Shown in pieces: positions 45,005-54,784 of a DNA stretch of 64,000 nt (its first letter is position 1; the number at the start of each line of letters is the position of its first letter). Source of the stretch: Microbacterium mangrovi (GTDB taxonomy: Bacteria > Actinomycetota > Actinomycetes > Actinomycetales > Microbacteriaceae); contig NZ_JTDK01000010.1 of assembly GCF_000802305.1 (NCBI RefSeq), forward strand, positions 62,001 to 126,000, read 5' to 3'. The position numbers were made by a program, and so were the translations under genes. The notes beneath the pieces are model-generated. The model worked only from the letters and a program-made list of their open reading frames with translations, searched no databases and was not told the DNA's origin.

Positions 45005-45687
45005 CCGCGGCGCCCTCCGATCCGCGAGCGGCCGCCCTCGTCGCGCGGATCCGATCCGACCTCGCGGCATCCGGCGACCCCGCAAAGGCTCCCGCGCAGC
45101 AGTCGTACATGAAGTCGGCGATGCCCTTCCTCGGGGTCTCGGTTCCGGATGTGCGACGGATCACCCGGACCGCGGCGGCAGGCGAGCAGGATGCCGCGAT
45201 CCTCCTCGCCGCGGCATCCCTCCTCTGGGCCGACGCCGGGTACCGGGAACAGCGGTACGCCGCGGTGCAGCTGCTCGCTCTCCGCCCGTCGGCGGGCGAC
45301 CCGCGAACGGTTCCGCTCATCGAGCACATGGTGCGCACCGGGCGCTGGTGGGATTTCACCGACGAACTCGCCCATCGCGTCGCGGATCTCCTGGACGCGC
45401 GACCCGCCGAGACCGCCCGGCTCGTGCGTGCGTGGAGCGTCGACGACGAGTTCTGGATCCGCCGGCTTGCGATCCTGTCGCAGCTGACCCGGCGCGATCG
45501 GGTGGATGCCGACCTCCTGGCCGACGCGCTCGCCCCCAACCTGCAGGACCGCGAGTTCTTCATCCGCAAGGCGATCGGATGGGCGCTGCGCGACTACGCG
45601 CGGGTGGCACCCGACTGGGTGCGCGAGTACGTGGCGACGCACGAGCTGAGCCCTCTGAGCCGGCGCGAGGCGCTCAAGCATCTGTGA
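45001..45687 (+). CDS. DNA alkylation repair protein, AlkD-like
   Basis: This 228-residue all-helical HEAT-like repeat protein is of the AlkC/AlkD family, which removes alkylated bases without base flipping. Typical segments are YMKSAMPFLGVSVPDVR near the N-terminus, WWDFTDELAHRV in the middle, EFWIRRLAILSQL and FFIRKAIGWALRDYARVAP. The last is the conserved signature containing the W-x-L-R-D aspartate. Its GTG overlaps the upstream TGA, so it shares the leaderless transcript with the ACT protein. Confidence 0.88.
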   Translation: MTAAPSDPRAAALVARIRSDLAASGDPAKAPAQQSYMKSAMPFLGVSVPDVRRITRTAAAGEQDAAILLAAASLLWADAGYREQRYAAVQLLALRPSAGDPRTVPLIEHMVRTGRWWDFTDELAHRVADLLDARPAETARLVRAWSVDDEFWIRRLAILSQLTRRDRVDADLLADALAPNLQDREFFIRKAIGWALRDYARVAPDWVREYVATHELSPLSRREALKHL

Positions 45688-45716
45688 CCGGTTCCGCCGA
45701 GCCGGGCGCGTCCGGG

Positions 45717-45722
45717 TAGCCT
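45717..45722 (+). promoter_or_regulatory. -10 hexamer TAGCCT, leaderless thrS promoter
   Basis: TAGCCT ends six bases before the thrS GTG. The absence of a leader excludes a T-box or attenuator in front of this synthetase gene. Confidence 0.65.
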
Positions 45723-45728
45723 TGGGGA

Positions 45729-47738
45729 GTGACTGACGTATCCATCCCCGCCGACGTGGTGTACCCCGCCGACGGCTTCGCCCTGTTCCCCGACCGCTCC
45801 GTCATCGCCCTGCGCGTGAACGGCGAGCTCAAGGATCTCGCGACGACGGTCACGCAGACGGATGCCGTGGAACCGGTGATGATCGACAGCGCGGACGGCC
45901 TGGGCATCCTGCGCCACTCCACCGCGCACGTGCTCGCGCAGGCGGTGCAGCGCATCAAGCCGCAGACGAACCTCGGCATCGGCCCGCCCGTCACCGACGG
46001 CTTCTACTACGACTTCGGCACCGAGCATCCCTTCACGCCGGAAGACCTCAAGGCGATCGAGAAGGAGATGCAGCGCATCATCCGCGAGGGCCAGCGCTTC
46101 GTCCGCCGGGTCGTGACCGACGACGAGGCACGCGCCGAGCTCGCCGACGAGCCGTTCAAGCTCGAGCTGATCGGACTGAAGGGCGGCAACAAGGAGGCCG
46201 CCGAGGGCGCATCCGTCGAGGTCGGCGCCGGCGAGCTGACGATCTACGACAACGTCAACCGCGACGGCGAGACGGTCTGGAAAGACCTGTGCCGCGGCCC
46301 GCACCTGCCGTCGACCCGTCTGATCGGCAACGGCTGGGCGCTGATGCGGATCGCCGGCGCCTACTGGCGCGGCAGCGAGAAGAACCCGCAGCTGCAGCGC
46401 ATCTACGGCACCGCCTGGCCGACCAAGGACGAACTGCGCGCCTACCAGCTGCGCTTGGAGGAGGCCGCCAAGCGCGACCATCGCAAGCTCGGCAAGGAGC
46501 TCGACCTCTTCTCGTTCCCGGACGAGCTCGGGTCGGGGATGTCGGTGTGGCATCCGCGTGGCGGCATCGTCCGCGGCGAGATGGAGCAGCACGCCCGCAA
46601 GCGCCACATCGAGGGCGGCTACACCTACGTGTACACGCCGCACATCTCCAAGGAAGACCTGTTCTGGCAGTCGAACCACCTCGTCAACTACAAGGACGAC
46701 ATGTTCCCGCCGATGAAGATCGACGAGGAGCACGACGACGAGGGCAACGTCACCCGCAAGGGCGTCGACTACTACCTGAAGCCGATGAACTGCCCGATGC
46801 ACATCCTCATCTACAAGGAGCGCGGGCGCAGCTACCGGGATCTGCCCCTGCGCCTGGCGGAGAACGGCACCGTCTACCGGTACGAGCGGTCGGGCGCCCT
46901 GCACGGCCTGACCCGCGTCCGCGGGTTCACCCAGGACGACTCGCACCTGTTCGTCGCTCCGGAGCGGCTGCAGGAGGAGGTCGCCAAGGTCCTCGACTTC
47001 ATCGTCTCGATGCTGCGCGACTTCGGACTCACGGAGTTCGAGCTCGAGCTGTCGATGCGCGACGACGAGAAGGACAAGTGGATCGGCACCGAGGAGTTCT
47101 GGGAGTCGTCGACCGACGCGCTTCGGCAGGTGGCGCTGGCGAGCGGTCTGAAGCTCACCGAGGTTCCCGGCGAGGCGGCCTTCTACGGGCCCAAGATCGA
47201 CCTGAAGACCACGGATGCGATCGGTCGCGTCTGGCAGCTGTCCACGGTGCAGGTCGACCCGAACCTGCCGGCGCGCTTCGACCTCGAGTACACCGGGTCC
47301 GACGGCGAGAAGCACCGGCCGATCATGATCCACCGGGCCCTGTTCGGCTCGATCGAGCGGTTCTTCGCGATCCTGCTCGAGCACTACGCCGGCGCGTTCC
47401 CGGTGTGGCTGTCGCCGGTGCAGGTCGTGGGCATCCCGGTGGCCGAGGAGTTCGCCGACTATCTCGACGACATCGTCGGGCAGCTGCGCGTGGCCGGGGT
47501 TCGTGCCGAGGTCGATCACAGCACCGACCGCATGCAGAAGAAGATCCGCACCCACACGACCCAGAAGGTGCCGCTGCAGCTGATCGCCGGCGATCAGGAC
47601 CGCACTGCCGGCACCGTCTCGTTCCGCTTCCGGGACGGCACACAGCGCAACGGGGTGCCGGTCGCCGAGGCGATCGAGCTCGTGACGGCGGCGATCGCGA
47701 ACAAGACGCTCGTCAACACGGTGGACGATCTCGCGTGA
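45729..47738 (+). CDS. thrS: Threonyl-tRNA synthetase
   Basis: This 669-residue class II synthetase charges tRNA-Thr. The order is a short TGS domain at about 1-60, then the editing domain with the zinc-like [11 protein letters not shown] motif. Class II motif 1 follows near [17 protein letters not shown]. Motif 2 is in [31 protein letters not shown], and motif 3 is near [15 protein letters not shown]. The anticodon-binding domain occupies the last 110 residues. The zinc-binding cysteine is in [13 protein letters not shown]. The stop overlaps the GTG of the HIT protein. Confidence 0.97.
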   Translation: MTDVSIPADVVYPADGFALFPDRSVIALRVNGELKDLATTVTQTDAVEPVMIDSADGLGILRHSTAHVLAQAVQRIKPQTNLGIGPPVTDGFYYDFGTEHPFTPEDLKAIEKEMQRIIREGQRFVRRVVTDDEARAELADEPFKLELIGLKGGNKEAAEGASVEVGAGELTIYDNVNRDGETVWKDLCRGPHLPSTRLIGNGWALMRIAGAYWRGSEKNPQLQRIYGTAWPTKDELRAYQLRLEEAAKRDHRKLGKELDLFSFPDELGSGMSVWHPRGGIVRGEMEQHARKRHIEGGYTYVYTPHISKEDLFWQSNHLVNYKDDMFPPMKIDEEHDDEGNVTRKGVDYYLKPMNCPMHILIYKERGRSYRDLPLRLAENGTVYRYERSGALHGLTRVRGFTQDDSHLFVAPERLQEEVAKVLDFIVSMLRDFGLTEFELELSMRDDEKDKWIGTEEFWESSTDALRQVALASGLKLTEVPGEAAFYGPKIDLKTTDAIGRVWQLSTVQVDPNLPARFDLEYTGSDGEKHRPIMIHRALFGSIERFFAILLEHYAGAFPVWLSPVQVVGIPVAEEFADYLDDIVGQLRVAGVRAEVDHSTDRMQKKIRTHTTQKVPLQLIAGDQDRTAGTVSFRFRDGTQRNGVPVAEAIELVTAAIANKTLVNTVDDLA

Positions 47739-48283
47739 ACGACGAGCACCCGCTCGAGCAGGCGGCGGACTTCGCGGGCGTCCCCGACGGATTCCAGCGC
47801 CTGTGGACGCCGCATCGGATGGCGTACATCAACACCGGCGCCGAGGCGCTGCGCGGATCGGGATGCCCGTTCTGCGCGGCGCCGGCCAAGTCCGACGAAG
47901 ACGGTCTCATCGTGTTCCGCGGCGAGACGGCCTACGCGCTGCTGAACCTGTTCCCGTACAACTCAGGACACCTGCTGGTGTGTCCGTACCGCCACATCGC
48001 GACCTACGATCAGGCGACCCCCGAAGAGGCCTCCGAGATGGCGGCGATCACGCAGACGGCGATGCGGGTGCTCCGCGACGTCTCGCGCTGCGACGGCTTC
48101 AACATCGGCATGAACCAGGGGCGGGTGGCCGGTGCGGGCGTGGACGAGCACCTGCATCAGCACATCGTGCCGCGGTGGGACGCCGACGCGAACTTCTTCC
48201 CGATCATCGCCCGGACCAAGGCGCTGCCGCAGCTGCTCGGCGAGGTGCGCGCAGCGGTGGCGGCCGACTGGCCGGCCTCGTAG
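47735..48283 (+). CDS. HIT domain-containing nucleotide hydrolase/phosphorylase
   Basis: This 182-residue HIT-family protein acts on dinucleoside polyphosphates or nucleotide conjugates (the Ap4A phosphorylase-like group). The active-site motif is [20 protein letters not shown]-type residues are seen in [16 protein letters not shown], and CPFCAAP near residue 49 suggests a structural zinc. It is coupled to thrS by a GTGA overlap. In actinobacteria a HIT gene commonly follows thrS, ahead of phospholipid genes that are absent here. Confidence 0.92.
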   Translation: MNDEHPLEQAADFAGVPDGFQRLWTPHRMAYINTGAEALRGSGCPFCAAPAKSDEDGLIVFRGETAYALLNLFPYNSGHLLVCPYRHIATYDQATPEEASEMAAITQTAMRVLRDVSRCDGFNIGMNQGRVAGAGVDEHLHQHIVPRWDADANFFPIIARTKALPQLLGEVRAAVAADWPAS

Positions 48284-48299
48284 AGGCATCCTGCACGGA

Positions 48300-48340
48300 C
48301 GAAACGCCCCCGGACCGACGAACGGTCCGGGGGCGTTTCG
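48300..48340. terminator. Bidirectional terminator between HIT gene and pdxY
   Basis: A perfect 18-bp stem (48300-48317 with 48323-48340) has a 5-base loop. Flanking TTTC on one side and GAAA on the other make it usable in both directions between convergent genes. Confidence 0.85.
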
Positions 48341-48351
48341 GCCTCGGGTCC

Positions 48352-49203
48352 TCAGCGCACCTGGCGGACGTCGAACTGGAGCCGCGGATTCGCGTAGGCG
48401 TCCTGGGCCTCGACGAGCTGCAGCTCGCGCTGTCCGGACTCGTGGGTGAGGGCGAGCAGGTCGTAGACGCTCGACACGGCGCGGGCGAGGGCGATCGCCG
48501 CGCTGCCGGTCTCGCGGTAGTGCGCCGTGAACAGGGCCGCCGTGACGTCGCCGGAGCCGTTCGCCTTGAGGGGGAGCAGCGGGGTGGCGACGATCCAGGC
48601 GCCGGCATCGTCGACGGCGAGCATCTCGATGGTGTCGGGGTCACGATCGGGCCGCTCGACGCTGGTCACGAGCACCGTGCGCGGACCCATCGCGCGGGCG
48701 AGGTCCGCCGAGGCCAAGGTCGACTCGAGCGTGTCGGGTTCGGTGCCGGTGAGATAGCCGAGTTCGAACTGATTGGGGGTGATGATGTCGGCGGCCGGAA
48801 CGACCCGCTCGCGCAGGAGTTCGGGGATCGCCGGGGCGACGAAGCAACCGCTTTTCGCATTGCCCATCACCGGATCGCACGCGTAGACGGCGTCCGGGTT
48901 GGCGGCCTTGACCCGCGAGACGGCATCGAGGATGACGTCCGCGATCCCCTCGCCGCCCTGGTAGCCGGACAGCACCACGTCGATCTCGGGGAGCACCCCG
49001 CGCTCCTGGATGCCGGTGATGACCTCGCGCACGTCGTCGGGGGCGATCAGCGGCCCGCGCCACGCGCCGTACCCGGTGTGGTTGGAGAAGTTGACGGTGT
49101 AGACGGGCAGCACCTCGACGCCGATGCGCTGCAGCGGGAACACCGCGGCGGAGTTGCCGACGTGGCCGTACGCGACGGCGGACTGAATCGAGAGGATCTT
49201 CAC
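48352..49203 (-). CDS. pdxY: Pyridoxal kinase
   Basis: This 283-residue ribokinase-fold enzyme of the PdxY/PdxK group phosphorylates pyridoxal in the vitamin B6 salvage pathway. The N-terminus ILSIQSAVAYGHVGNSAA and VNFSNHTGYGAWRG bind pyridoxal. CDPVMGNAKSG is typical of the family, PNQFELGYLTG lies near the ATP site, and the catalytic aspartate is in LKANGSGDVTAALF. It is the downstream neighbour of the MocR-type regulator gene, separated by 18 bp, and is probably controlled with it. Confidence 0.94.
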   Translation of the reverse strand: MKILSIQSAVAYGHVGNSAAVFPLQRIGVEVLPVYTVNFSNHTGYGAWRGPLIAPDDVREVITGIQERGVLPEIDVVLSGYQGGEGIADVILDAVSRVKAANPDAVYACDPVMGNAKSGCFVAPAIPELLRERVVPAADIITPNQFELGYLTGTEPDTLESTLASADLARAMGPRTVLVTSVERPDRDPDTIEMLAVDDAGAWIVATPLLPLKANGSGDVTAALFTAHYRETGSAAIALARAVSSVYDLLALTHESGQRELQLVEAQDAYANPRLQFDVRQVR

Positions 49204-49221
49204 CGGTCGATCATCCCATCT

Positions 49222-50568
49222 TCACCGGACGGGACCCGTCCGGGTGGCGTCGCGGGCCTGGACGGCGGCGACCGCGGCGGCCACATCGGCGGCGAGACGG
49301 GACAGCGACGGGTCGTCGAGCTCGTGGACGGTGAAGCGCACGTGGACGGACGGCCCGGCGGCATCCAGCATGAACTCGTCGCCGGGGCGCGCGAGCCACC
49401 CGCGGCGCATCAGCTGCTCGCAGGCCTCGCGCGCGGGCACCGGCAGGCCGACCCACATGCTCAGTCCATCGCCGGGGGTCGTCGGCACCCCATGTGCGGT
49501 GAGCAGCTCTGCGAAGCGGGCGTTGCGCGCGGCGTAGTGCCGGCCGGCCGCGGCGATCTGCGCCTGTGCTTCCGGGTCGGTGAGCTGGGCGGCGGCGAGG
49601 CGCTGCAGGAGATGGCTCACCCAGGTGGTGCCGGGGGTGAGCCGCAGCGCGAGGCGCTCGGCGGTGTCGGGATCGGATGCCACGGCGGCGACGCCCATGT
49701 CCGGCCCCAGGAACTTCGACACCGACCGGACGACGGCGAACCGGCGGTGGTCCGGTCCGATGACGGAGTGGTACGGCTGCTGCGACAGAAGCGAGAAGTG
49801 GTCGTCCTCGATGACGAGCAGGTACGGGTGGTCGCGGAGCACGTCGCGCAGGGCGGCGGCGCGGCCTCCGGTAAGGCTCGCGCCCGTCGGGTTCTGCGCG
49901 CGCGGCGTGTACACGATTGCTCGGGCGCCTTCGGCGATGGCCGCGCGCAGGCCGTCGACGGTCATGCCCTCCTCGTCGACGGGCACTGCAACGGGGCGGT
50001 ACCCGCCGATGCGGACGGTGTGGATGCTGGCCAGGAAGCAGGGGTCCTCCAGGGCGACCACGTCGTCGCGCTGGAGCGACTGGGCGAGGAGGCGCTCGGT
50101 GGCATCCGCCGCGCCGCTGGTGATCGTCAGGCGCATCTCGCCGGGCGCGAGGTCGGCGCGCAGCCACGGTGCGGCCCACGCCTCCAGCGCCGGGTCGATG
50201 ACCGGCTCGCCGTAGAGGACGGGACGCGAGGCGATGGTCTGCAGGGCGCGCGCGGGGCTCGGGATCTGGTGCGCATCCGGGTTGCCCGACCCGACGTCGC
50301 GCAGCACGGTGTCGCGCGCGAACCCCTCCATGGCGACGGTGCGCGGCCGGGACACCACGGTCCCGGCCCGCCCGCGGGACTCCACGAGTCCCGTCGCGGC
50401 GAGGTGACGGTAGGCGGCGACCGCGGTGTTGCGGTTCACGCCGAGCTTCGCCGCCAGAGCGCGCACCGGCGGCAGCGGCTCGCCGGGGGAGAGCACCCCG
50501 CGCTCGACGAGCCCGCGGACGCTGTCGGCGATCTCGGATGCGGTCCGGCCGGTGATCGCGAGGGTCAT
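49222..50568 (-). CDS. pdxR: MocR/GntR-family regulator with aminotransferase domain (PdxR-type)
   Basis: This 448-residue MocR-type regulator has a winged-helix GntR domain (about 1-70, GEPLPPVRALAAKLGVNRNTAVAAYRHL). A long linker joins it to a fold-type I aminotransferase-like domain, whose PLP lysine is in VVRSVSKFLGPDMG. It also shows the substrate-binding NPTGASLTGG and VIEDDHFSLL. Proteins of this kind sense PLP and control pdxST, which is divergent here. The ATG at 50568 is preferred because TAGCAT lies seven bases upstream. The ATG at 50577 overlaps that hexamer and would add three residues. Confidence 0.9.
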   Translation of the reverse strand: MTLAITGRTASEIADSVRGLVERGVLSPGEPLPPVRALAAKLGVNRNTAVAAYRHLAATGLVESRGRAGTVVSRPRTVAMEGFARDTVLRDVGSGNPDAHQIPSPARALQTIASRPVLYGEPVIDPALEAWAAPWLRADLAPGEMRLTITSGAADATERLLAQSLQRDDVVALEDPCFLASIHTVRIGGYRPVAVPVDEEGMTVDGLRAAIAEGARAIVYTPRAQNPTGASLTGGRAAALRDVLRDHPYLLVIEDDHFSLLSQQPYHSVIGPDHRRFAVVRSVSKFLGPDMGVAAVASDPDTAERLALRLTPGTTWVSHLLQRLAAAQLTDPEAQAQIAAAGRHYAARNARFAELLTAHGVPTTPGDGLSMWVGLPVPAREACEQLMRRGWLARPGDEFMLDAAGPSVHVRFTVHELDDPSLSRLAADVAAAVAAVQARDATRTGPVR

Positions 50569-50575
50569 GTGAGCC

Positions 50576-50581
50576 ATGCTA
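50576..50581 (-). promoter_or_regulatory. -10 hexamer TAGCAT, leaderless pdxR promoter
   Basis: On the minus strand TAGCAT is followed by seven bases and the ATG at 50568. The hexamer contains the alternative ATG at 50577. Confidence 0.5.
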
Positions 50582-50584
50582 TCT

Positions 50585-50600
50585 TTTGGCCTAGGTCAAA
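50585..50600. promoter_or_regulatory. Imperfect palindrome in the pdxR-pdxS divergent region
   Basis: TTTGGCCTAGGTCAAA is a 16-base inverted repeat with one mismatched pair, four bases upstream of the pdxR -10. It could be an operator for PdxR, although MocR regulators often use direct repeats. Confidence 0.4.
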
Positions 50601-50665
50601 GTGCGCATTGTCTGGCCGTCGATCTCCCCGGCGGCCGTCCGCGCGAATTCTCGAAGGGATCCCCC

Positions 50666-51556
50666 GTGTCGACACCCGAAACTGGTTCCAGCCGCGTCAA
50701 GCGCGGTCTTGCCGAGATGCTCAAGGGCGGCGTGATCATGGACGTCGTCACGCCTGAGCAGGCGAAGATCGCCGAGGATGCCGGCGCCGTCGCCGTCATG
50801 GCGCTCGAGCGCGTCCCCGCGGACATCCGCGCCGAGGGCGGCGTCTCGCGCATGAGCGACCCCGACATGATCGACGGCATCATCGACGCCGTCTCCATCC
50901 CGGTCATGGCCAAGGCCCGCATCGGCCACTTCGTCGAGGCGCAGGTGCTGCAGCAGCTCGGTGTGGACTACATCGACGAGTCCGAGGTGCTCTCGCCCGC
51001 CGACTACGTCAACCACATCGACAAGTGGGGCTTCACGGTTCCCTTCGTCTGCGGTGCGACCAACCTGGGCGAGGCGCTGCGCCGCATCAACGAGGGCGCT
51101 GCGATGATCCGCTCCAAGGGCGAGGCCGGCACCGGCGACGTCTCCGAGGCGACCAAGCACATCCGCAAGATCACCGGCGAGATCAACGTGCTGCGCTCGA
51201 TGACGAAGGACGAGCTGTACGTCGCCGCCAAGGAGCTCCAGGCGCCCTACGAGCTCGTCGCCGAGGTCGCCGAGACCGGCAAGCTCCCGGTCGTGCTGTT
51301 CGTCGCCGGCGGCGTGGCGACCCCCGCCGACGCCGCGATGATGATGCAGATGGGCGCCGACGGCGTGTTCGTCGGATCGGGCATCTTCAAGTCCGGCGAG
51401 CCCGCCAAGCGCGCCGCCGCGATCGTCAAGGCGACCACGTTCTACGACGACCCCGCCGTGATCGCAGAGGTCTCGCGCGGCCTCGGCGAGGCCATGGTCG
51501 GCATCAACGTCTCCGACCTGCCCGCGCCGCACCGCCTCGCCGAGCGCGGCTGGTGA
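50666..51556 (+). CDS. pdxS: Pyridoxal 5'-phosphate synthase, lyase subunit
   Basis: This is the 296-residue TIM-barrel synthase subunit. It makes PLP from ribose 5-phosphate, glyceraldehyde 3-phosphate and ammonia supplied by PdxT. Conserved segments are [56 protein letters not shown] and [10 protein letters not shown], with [17 protein letters not shown] and [14 protein letters not shown] near the phosphate site. The GTG start follows a GAAGGGA ribosome binding site and excludes the longer frame. The stop overlaps pdxT. Confidence 0.97.
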   Translation: MSTPETGSSRVKRGLAEMLKGGVIMDVVTPEQAKIAEDAGAVAVMALERVPADIRAEGGVSRMSDPDMIDGIIDAVSIPVMAKARIGHFVEAQVLQQLGVDYIDESEVLSPADYVNHIDKWGFTVPFVCGATNLGEALRRINEGAAMIRSKGEAGTGDVSEATKHIRKITGEINVLRSMTKDELYVAAKELQAPYELVAEVAETGKLPVVLFVAGGVATPADAAMMMQMGADGVFVGSGIFKSGEPAKRAAAIVKATTFYDDPAVIAEVSRGLGEAMVGINVSDLPAPHRLAERGW

Positions 51557-52146
51557 GCACCGCTGCGCGCGTCGGGGTCCTCGCACTCCAGGGCGACGTG
51601 CGCGAGCACGCCGCCGCACTGTCGGACCTCGGGGCGGACGTGCAGCTCGTGCGCCGCCCCGAGGAGCTGGCATCCGTCGACGGGCTGGTGCTTCCGGGAG
51701 GCGAGTCGAGCGTCATCGACAAGCTGTCCCGCATCTTCGGAATGCAGCAGCCCATCCGGGACGCGATCGCGTCGGGGATGCCGGTGTACGGCACCTGCGC
51801 CGGACTCATCCTCCTGGCAGACCGCATCACCGACGGCATCGACGGGCAGCAGGCCTTCGGCGGCCTGGACGTCACGGTCCGCCGGAACGCGTTCGGCGGC
51901 CAGGTCGAATCGTTCGAGACCGACCTCGACGTGCCGGCCTTCGGCGGAGAGCCCGTGCATGCGGTGTTCATCCGCGCGCCCCTCGTCGAGACGGTCGGTC
52001 AGCGGGCGACCCCGCTGGCCGCGCTCGCCGACGGGCGTGTCGTGGCCGTCCAGCAGGGAGCGCTCATCGGCACCTCGTTCCACCCCGAGGTCACCGGGGA
52101 GCGTCGCTTCCACCAGCGTTTCCTCGACCTGGTCCGGGCGGCCTGA
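51553..52146 (+). CDS. pdxT: Pyridoxal 5'-phosphate synthase, glutaminase subunit
   Basis: This 197-residue class I glutaminase releases ammonia for PdxS. The nucleophile cysteine is in [12 protein letters not shown]. The catalytic His-Glu pair is in [14 protein letters not shown], and the [14 protein letters not shown] segment forms the oxyanion region. The GTG overlaps the pdxS stop, ensuring paired synthesis of the two subunits of the 24-mer complex. Confidence 0.97.
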   Translation: MSTAARVGVLALQGDVREHAAALSDLGADVQLVRRPEELASVDGLVLPGGESSVIDKLSRIFGMQQPIRDAIASGMPVYGTCAGLILLADRITDGIDGQQAFGGLDVTVRRNAFGGQVESFETDLDVPAFGGEPVHAVFIRAPLVETVGQRATPLAALADGRVVAVQQGALIGTSFHPEVTGERRFHQRFLDLVRAA

Positions 52147-52150
52147 CCGA

Positions 52151-52156
52151 TACGCT
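52151..52156 (+). promoter_or_regulatory. -10 hexamer TACGCT, leaderless promoter
   Basis: TACGCT ends six bases before the ATG at 52163 and begins five bases after the pdxT stop. Confidence 0.65.
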
Positions 52157-52162
52157 TCCGAC

Positions 52163-52684
52163 ATGGCGATCAACGAATGGTGGCGAGACCTCCCCGAGGA
52201 GCGGTACTGGATGATCGCCCCCTCCCGGGGAGTGGTCGGCGAGGCGCTGAGCGCTCCGAAGCAGGTCGACGACCATCGTTTCGAGTGGTCGCACGAGCTG
52301 GTCGCCTACACGCGCCCGGGTGACACGCTGTTCGTGTGGGACCGCACGCTGGCGCACCCGGGAATCGCCGCCTGGGGCCGCGTGCTCGGACCCCTGGGCG
52401 AGGAGACGCGCGCGCGCGACGGCGTCGAGCGGGCGCACTGGCGGATGCCCGTGAGCGACACGCTGCAGCTGGCCAACCCGATCACGATCACCGCTCTGCG
52501 CCGTCACGGCGCCGACGTCGTCGCGGTGCGGGACGCGCTCGAGCGCGACGTCGAGGGCCCGGTCTACTTCCCGTTCATCGGCGAGCCGCACACGCTCGTG
52601 CCGGCGCCCGCCTATCTCGCCAAGGTGCCGCGAGACCTGGTGTCGCTGCTCTCGTCCCGGTTCGGCTTCGACTTCGTGCTGTGA
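52163..52684 (+). CDS. Hypothetical protein, possibly EVE/PUA-like
   Basis: This 173-residue soluble protein starts MAINEWWRDLPEERYWMIAPS. Its short strands (YTRPGDTLFVWDR, IAAWGRVLGPLG, HWRMPVSDTLQL) resemble the EVE/PUA-like fold that recognises modified bases or RNA. The C-terminal part (HTLVPAPAYLAKVPRDLVSLL) is less clear. The assignment rests on pattern only. Its stop shares a base with the DUF1697 start (TGATG), so the two form a leaderless two-gene operon after pdxST. Confidence 0.6.
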   Translation: MAINEWWRDLPEERYWMIAPSRGVVGEALSAPKQVDDHRFEWSHELVAYTRPGDTLFVWDRTLAHPGIAAWGRVLGPLGEETRARDGVERAHWRMPVSDTLQLANPITITALRRHGADVVAVRDALERDVEGPVYFPFIGEPHTLVPAPAYLAKVPRDLVSLLSSRFGFDFVL

Positions 52685-53238
52685 TGGCGACGAACGACCA
52701 GGTCTGGGTCGCGCTGCTGCGCGGCGTGAACGTCGGCGGCATCACGATCCGCAGCGCCGATCTGGCCGCGCTGTTCACCGACCTCGGTTTCGGCGAGGTC
52801 AAGACCTTCCTCGCGAGCGGAAACGTCCGCTTCCGGGCATCCGGCGTACGCACCGGCCTCAAGAAGCGGATCGAGGCGGCGCTGCAGGACCGGTTCGGGT
52901 ACGACGCCTGGATCGTCCTGGTGACGCGGGAGGAACTGGCGGATGCGGTGGCATCCTTCCCGTTCGACGCGGCGGACGCCTCCCGCCAGCCCTACGTCGT
53001 GTTCTGTGCCGACGCGTCGGCCCGAACGGCCGTCCTCGAGGCCGCCGCGCACACGGACCCGCCGCTCGACCCCGAGGAGGATCCGGTCGCACCGGGGCCC
53101 GGCGTCGTCTACTGGTCGCCCGCGAAGGGACGCACCCTGGACACGCCGTTCGCCAAGGCCATGGCGCGATCGTCCGCGCCGTTTCGCACCTCGACGACCA
53201 CGCGCAATCTGCGGACGCTGCAGAAGATCCTCGCCTGA
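52684..53238 (+). CDS. DUF1697 domain-containing protein
   Basis: This 184-residue protein is a clear DUF1697 member. It begins VWVALLRGVNVGGI and carries LFTDLGFGEVKTFLASGNVRF in the first domain. In the second it has VYWSPAKGRTLDTPFAKAM and TSTTTRNLRTLQKI at the end. The family is widespread in bacteria and its function is not established. It is translationally coupled to the upstream EVE-like gene. Confidence 0.9.
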   Translation: MATNDQVWVALLRGVNVGGITIRSADLAALFTDLGFGEVKTFLASGNVRFRASGVRTGLKKRIEAALQDRFGYDAWIVLVTREELADAVASFPFDAADASRQPYVVFCADASARTAVLEAAAHTDPPLDPEEDPVAPGPGVVYWSPAKGRTLDTPFAKAMARSSAPFRTSTTTRNLRTLQKILA

Positions 53239-53280
53239 CGCCGTGGCGGGGCTTTCCGATGGGCCCGTGGTGCGCTGAAC

Positions 53281-53286
53281 TAGAAT
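53281..53286 (+). promoter_or_regulatory. -10 hexamer TAGAAT of the yebC gene
   Basis: TAGAAT lies 41 bases before the ATG at 53328, so this transcript has a leader of about 35 bases. That leader contains GCAGGAG (53317-53323) as ribosome binding site, in contrast to the leaderless genes around it. Confidence 0.6.
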
Positions 53287-53327
53287 GAACCTCGGCCTCC
53301 GGGCCGGAGAACACGAGCAGGAGATTC

Positions 53328-54089
53328 ATGTCCGGGCATTCCAAGTGGGCAACGACCAAGCACAAGAAGGCCGTCATCGACGCGCGCCGTGCCAAGTCGT
53401 GGGCCAAGCTCATCAAGAACATCGAGGTCGCGGCGAAGCTCGGCGGCCCCGACCAGGCCGGCAACCCGACGCTTTTCGACGCGGTGCTGAAGGCGAAGAA
53501 GACGTCGGTCCCCAAAGACAACATCGATCGCGCCATCAAGCGCGGCGCCGGCATCGGCGGCGAGTCGGTCGAGTACTCGTCGATCATGTACGAGGGCTAC
53601 GGGCCCAACGGCGTGGCCCTCATGATCGAGTGCCTCACCGACAACAAGAACCGCGCAGCGGCCGAGGTGCGCACCGCGCTCACCCGCAACGGCGGCACGC
53701 TCGCCGACCCGGGCAGCGTCGCGTACAACTTCACGCGCAAGGGTGTCATCGTCGTCGGGTCCGAGGGGACCACCGAAGACGACGTCATGATGGTCGCGCT
53801 CGAAGCCGGCGCCGAAGACGTCGGCGGGCACGCCGACGGCTTCGAGGTGCTCACCGAGGCATCCGACCTGGTGGCCGTGCGCACGGCGCTCCAGGAGAAC
53901 GGCATCGACTACGAGTCGGCGGATGTCGAGTTCGTCCCCAACCTCAAGGTCGAGGTCGACGCCGACACCGCGCGCAAGGTCTTCCGCCTCATCGACGCGC
54001 TCGAAGACAGCGACGACGTGCAGAACGTCTACAGCAACTTCGACCTCACCCCCGAGGTGCAGGCCGAGCTGGAGCAGGACGAGGACTGA
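53328..54089 (+). CDS. YebC/PmpR (TACO1) family regulator
   Basis: This 253-residue TACO1/YebC family protein has the typical start [45 protein letters not shown] is in the middle, and a C-terminal domain ends with [21 protein letters not shown]. Members are described as transcription regulators, and more recently as translation factors for proline-rich stretches. The gene precedes ruvCAB, a very common arrangement. Confidence 0.95.
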   Translation: MSGHSKWATTKHKKAVIDARRAKSWAKLIKNIEVAAKLGGPDQAGNPTLFDAVLKAKKTSVPKDNIDRAIKRGAGIGGESVEYSSIMYEGYGPNGVALMIECLTDNKNRAAAEVRTALTRNGGTLADPGSVAYNFTRKGVIVVGSEGTTEDDVMMVALEAGAEDVGGHADGFEVLTEASDLVAVRTALQENGIDYESADVEFVPNLKVEVDADTARKVFRLIDALEDSDDVQNVYSNFDLTPEVQAELEQDED

Positions 54090-54149
54090 TCTTCAGGTTC
54101 CCGCGCCTGGGATGCCGCGTGCCTGACGGGCGCGCGGCATCCTCTGTTC

Positions 54150-54155
54150 TAGCGT
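54150..54155 (+). promoter_or_regulatory. -10 hexamer TAGCGT, leaderless ruvC promoter
   Basis: TAGCGT ends six bases before the ruvC GTG. Confidence 0.6.
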
Positions 54156-54161
54156 GGGGGA

Positions 54162-54722
54162 GTGGCATCACTGCGCGTCCTCGGCATCGATCCCGGACTC
54201 ACGCGCTGCGGCGTCGGGGTCGTCGATGTCGCCCCTGACCGCTCCGCCGTGCTCGTGCACGTCGGAGTCGTCCGTTCGGCGCCGGATGCCCCCGCGGCCC
54301 AGCGCCTGGCGGCCATCGCCGCCGGGATCCGCGAGGTGCTTCAGACCCACCGGCCGGACGTGGTCGCGGTGGAGCGGGTCTTCGCCCAGCAGAACCGCAA
54401 CACCGTGATGGGCACGGCACAGGCCAGCGGCGTTGCGCTGCTGCTCGCAGCCGAGCACGGCATCCCCGCCGAGACGCACACGCCGACCGAGGTGAAGGCG
54501 GCCATCACCGGCTACGGCCAGGCCGACAAGAGGCAGGTGCAGACGATGGTGGCGCGGATCCTGCGGCTGGATGAACTGCCCAAGCCCGCCGATGCCGCGG
54601 ACGCGCTCGCCCTCGCACTCTGCCACGCGTGGCGCGGCGCCGGCCCGCAGAGCGCGCAGAGCGGCGCGCTGACTCCCGCGCAGCGTGCATGGCGGGATGC
54701 CGAACGGCTCACGCGCCGCTGA
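54162..54722 (+). CDS. ruvC: Crossover junction endodeoxyribonuclease RuvC
   Basis: This 186-residue Holliday-junction resolvase has an RNase H-like fold. The first catalytic aspartate is in [34 protein letters not shown] carries the glutamate, and [14 protein letters not shown] the C-terminal acidic pair. It nicks junctions symmetrically, guided by RuvAB, encoded next. Unlike many operons, ruvA appears to have its own leaderless promoter 50 bp after the ruvC stop. Confidence 0.96.
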   Translation: MASLRVLGIDPGLTRCGVGVVDVAPDRSAVLVHVGVVRSAPDAPAAQRLAAIAAGIREVLQTHRPDVVAVERVFAQQNRNTVMGTAQASGVALLLAAEHGIPAETHTPTEVKAAITGYGQADKRQVQTMVARILRLDELPKPADAADALALALCHAWRGAGPQSAQSGALTPAQRAWRDAERLTRR

Positions 54723-54772
54723 CCAGACCCTGGGCACGTGTGTCGAATCGAACAAAACTGCGACCGGTGTTC

Positions 54773-54778
54773 TAGGCT
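54773..54778 (+). promoter_or_regulatory. -10 hexamer TAGGCT, leaderless ruvA promoter
   Basis: TAGGCT ends six bases before the ruvA ATG, with no ribosome binding site. Confidence 0.65.
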
Positions 54779-54784
54779 CGAGAC

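Noticed and set aside
45688..45728. T-box or attenuator before thrS
   Set aside because: Only 41 bases separate the genes, and a TAGCCT hexamer six bases before the GTG implies a leaderless mRNA, leaving no room for a T-box.
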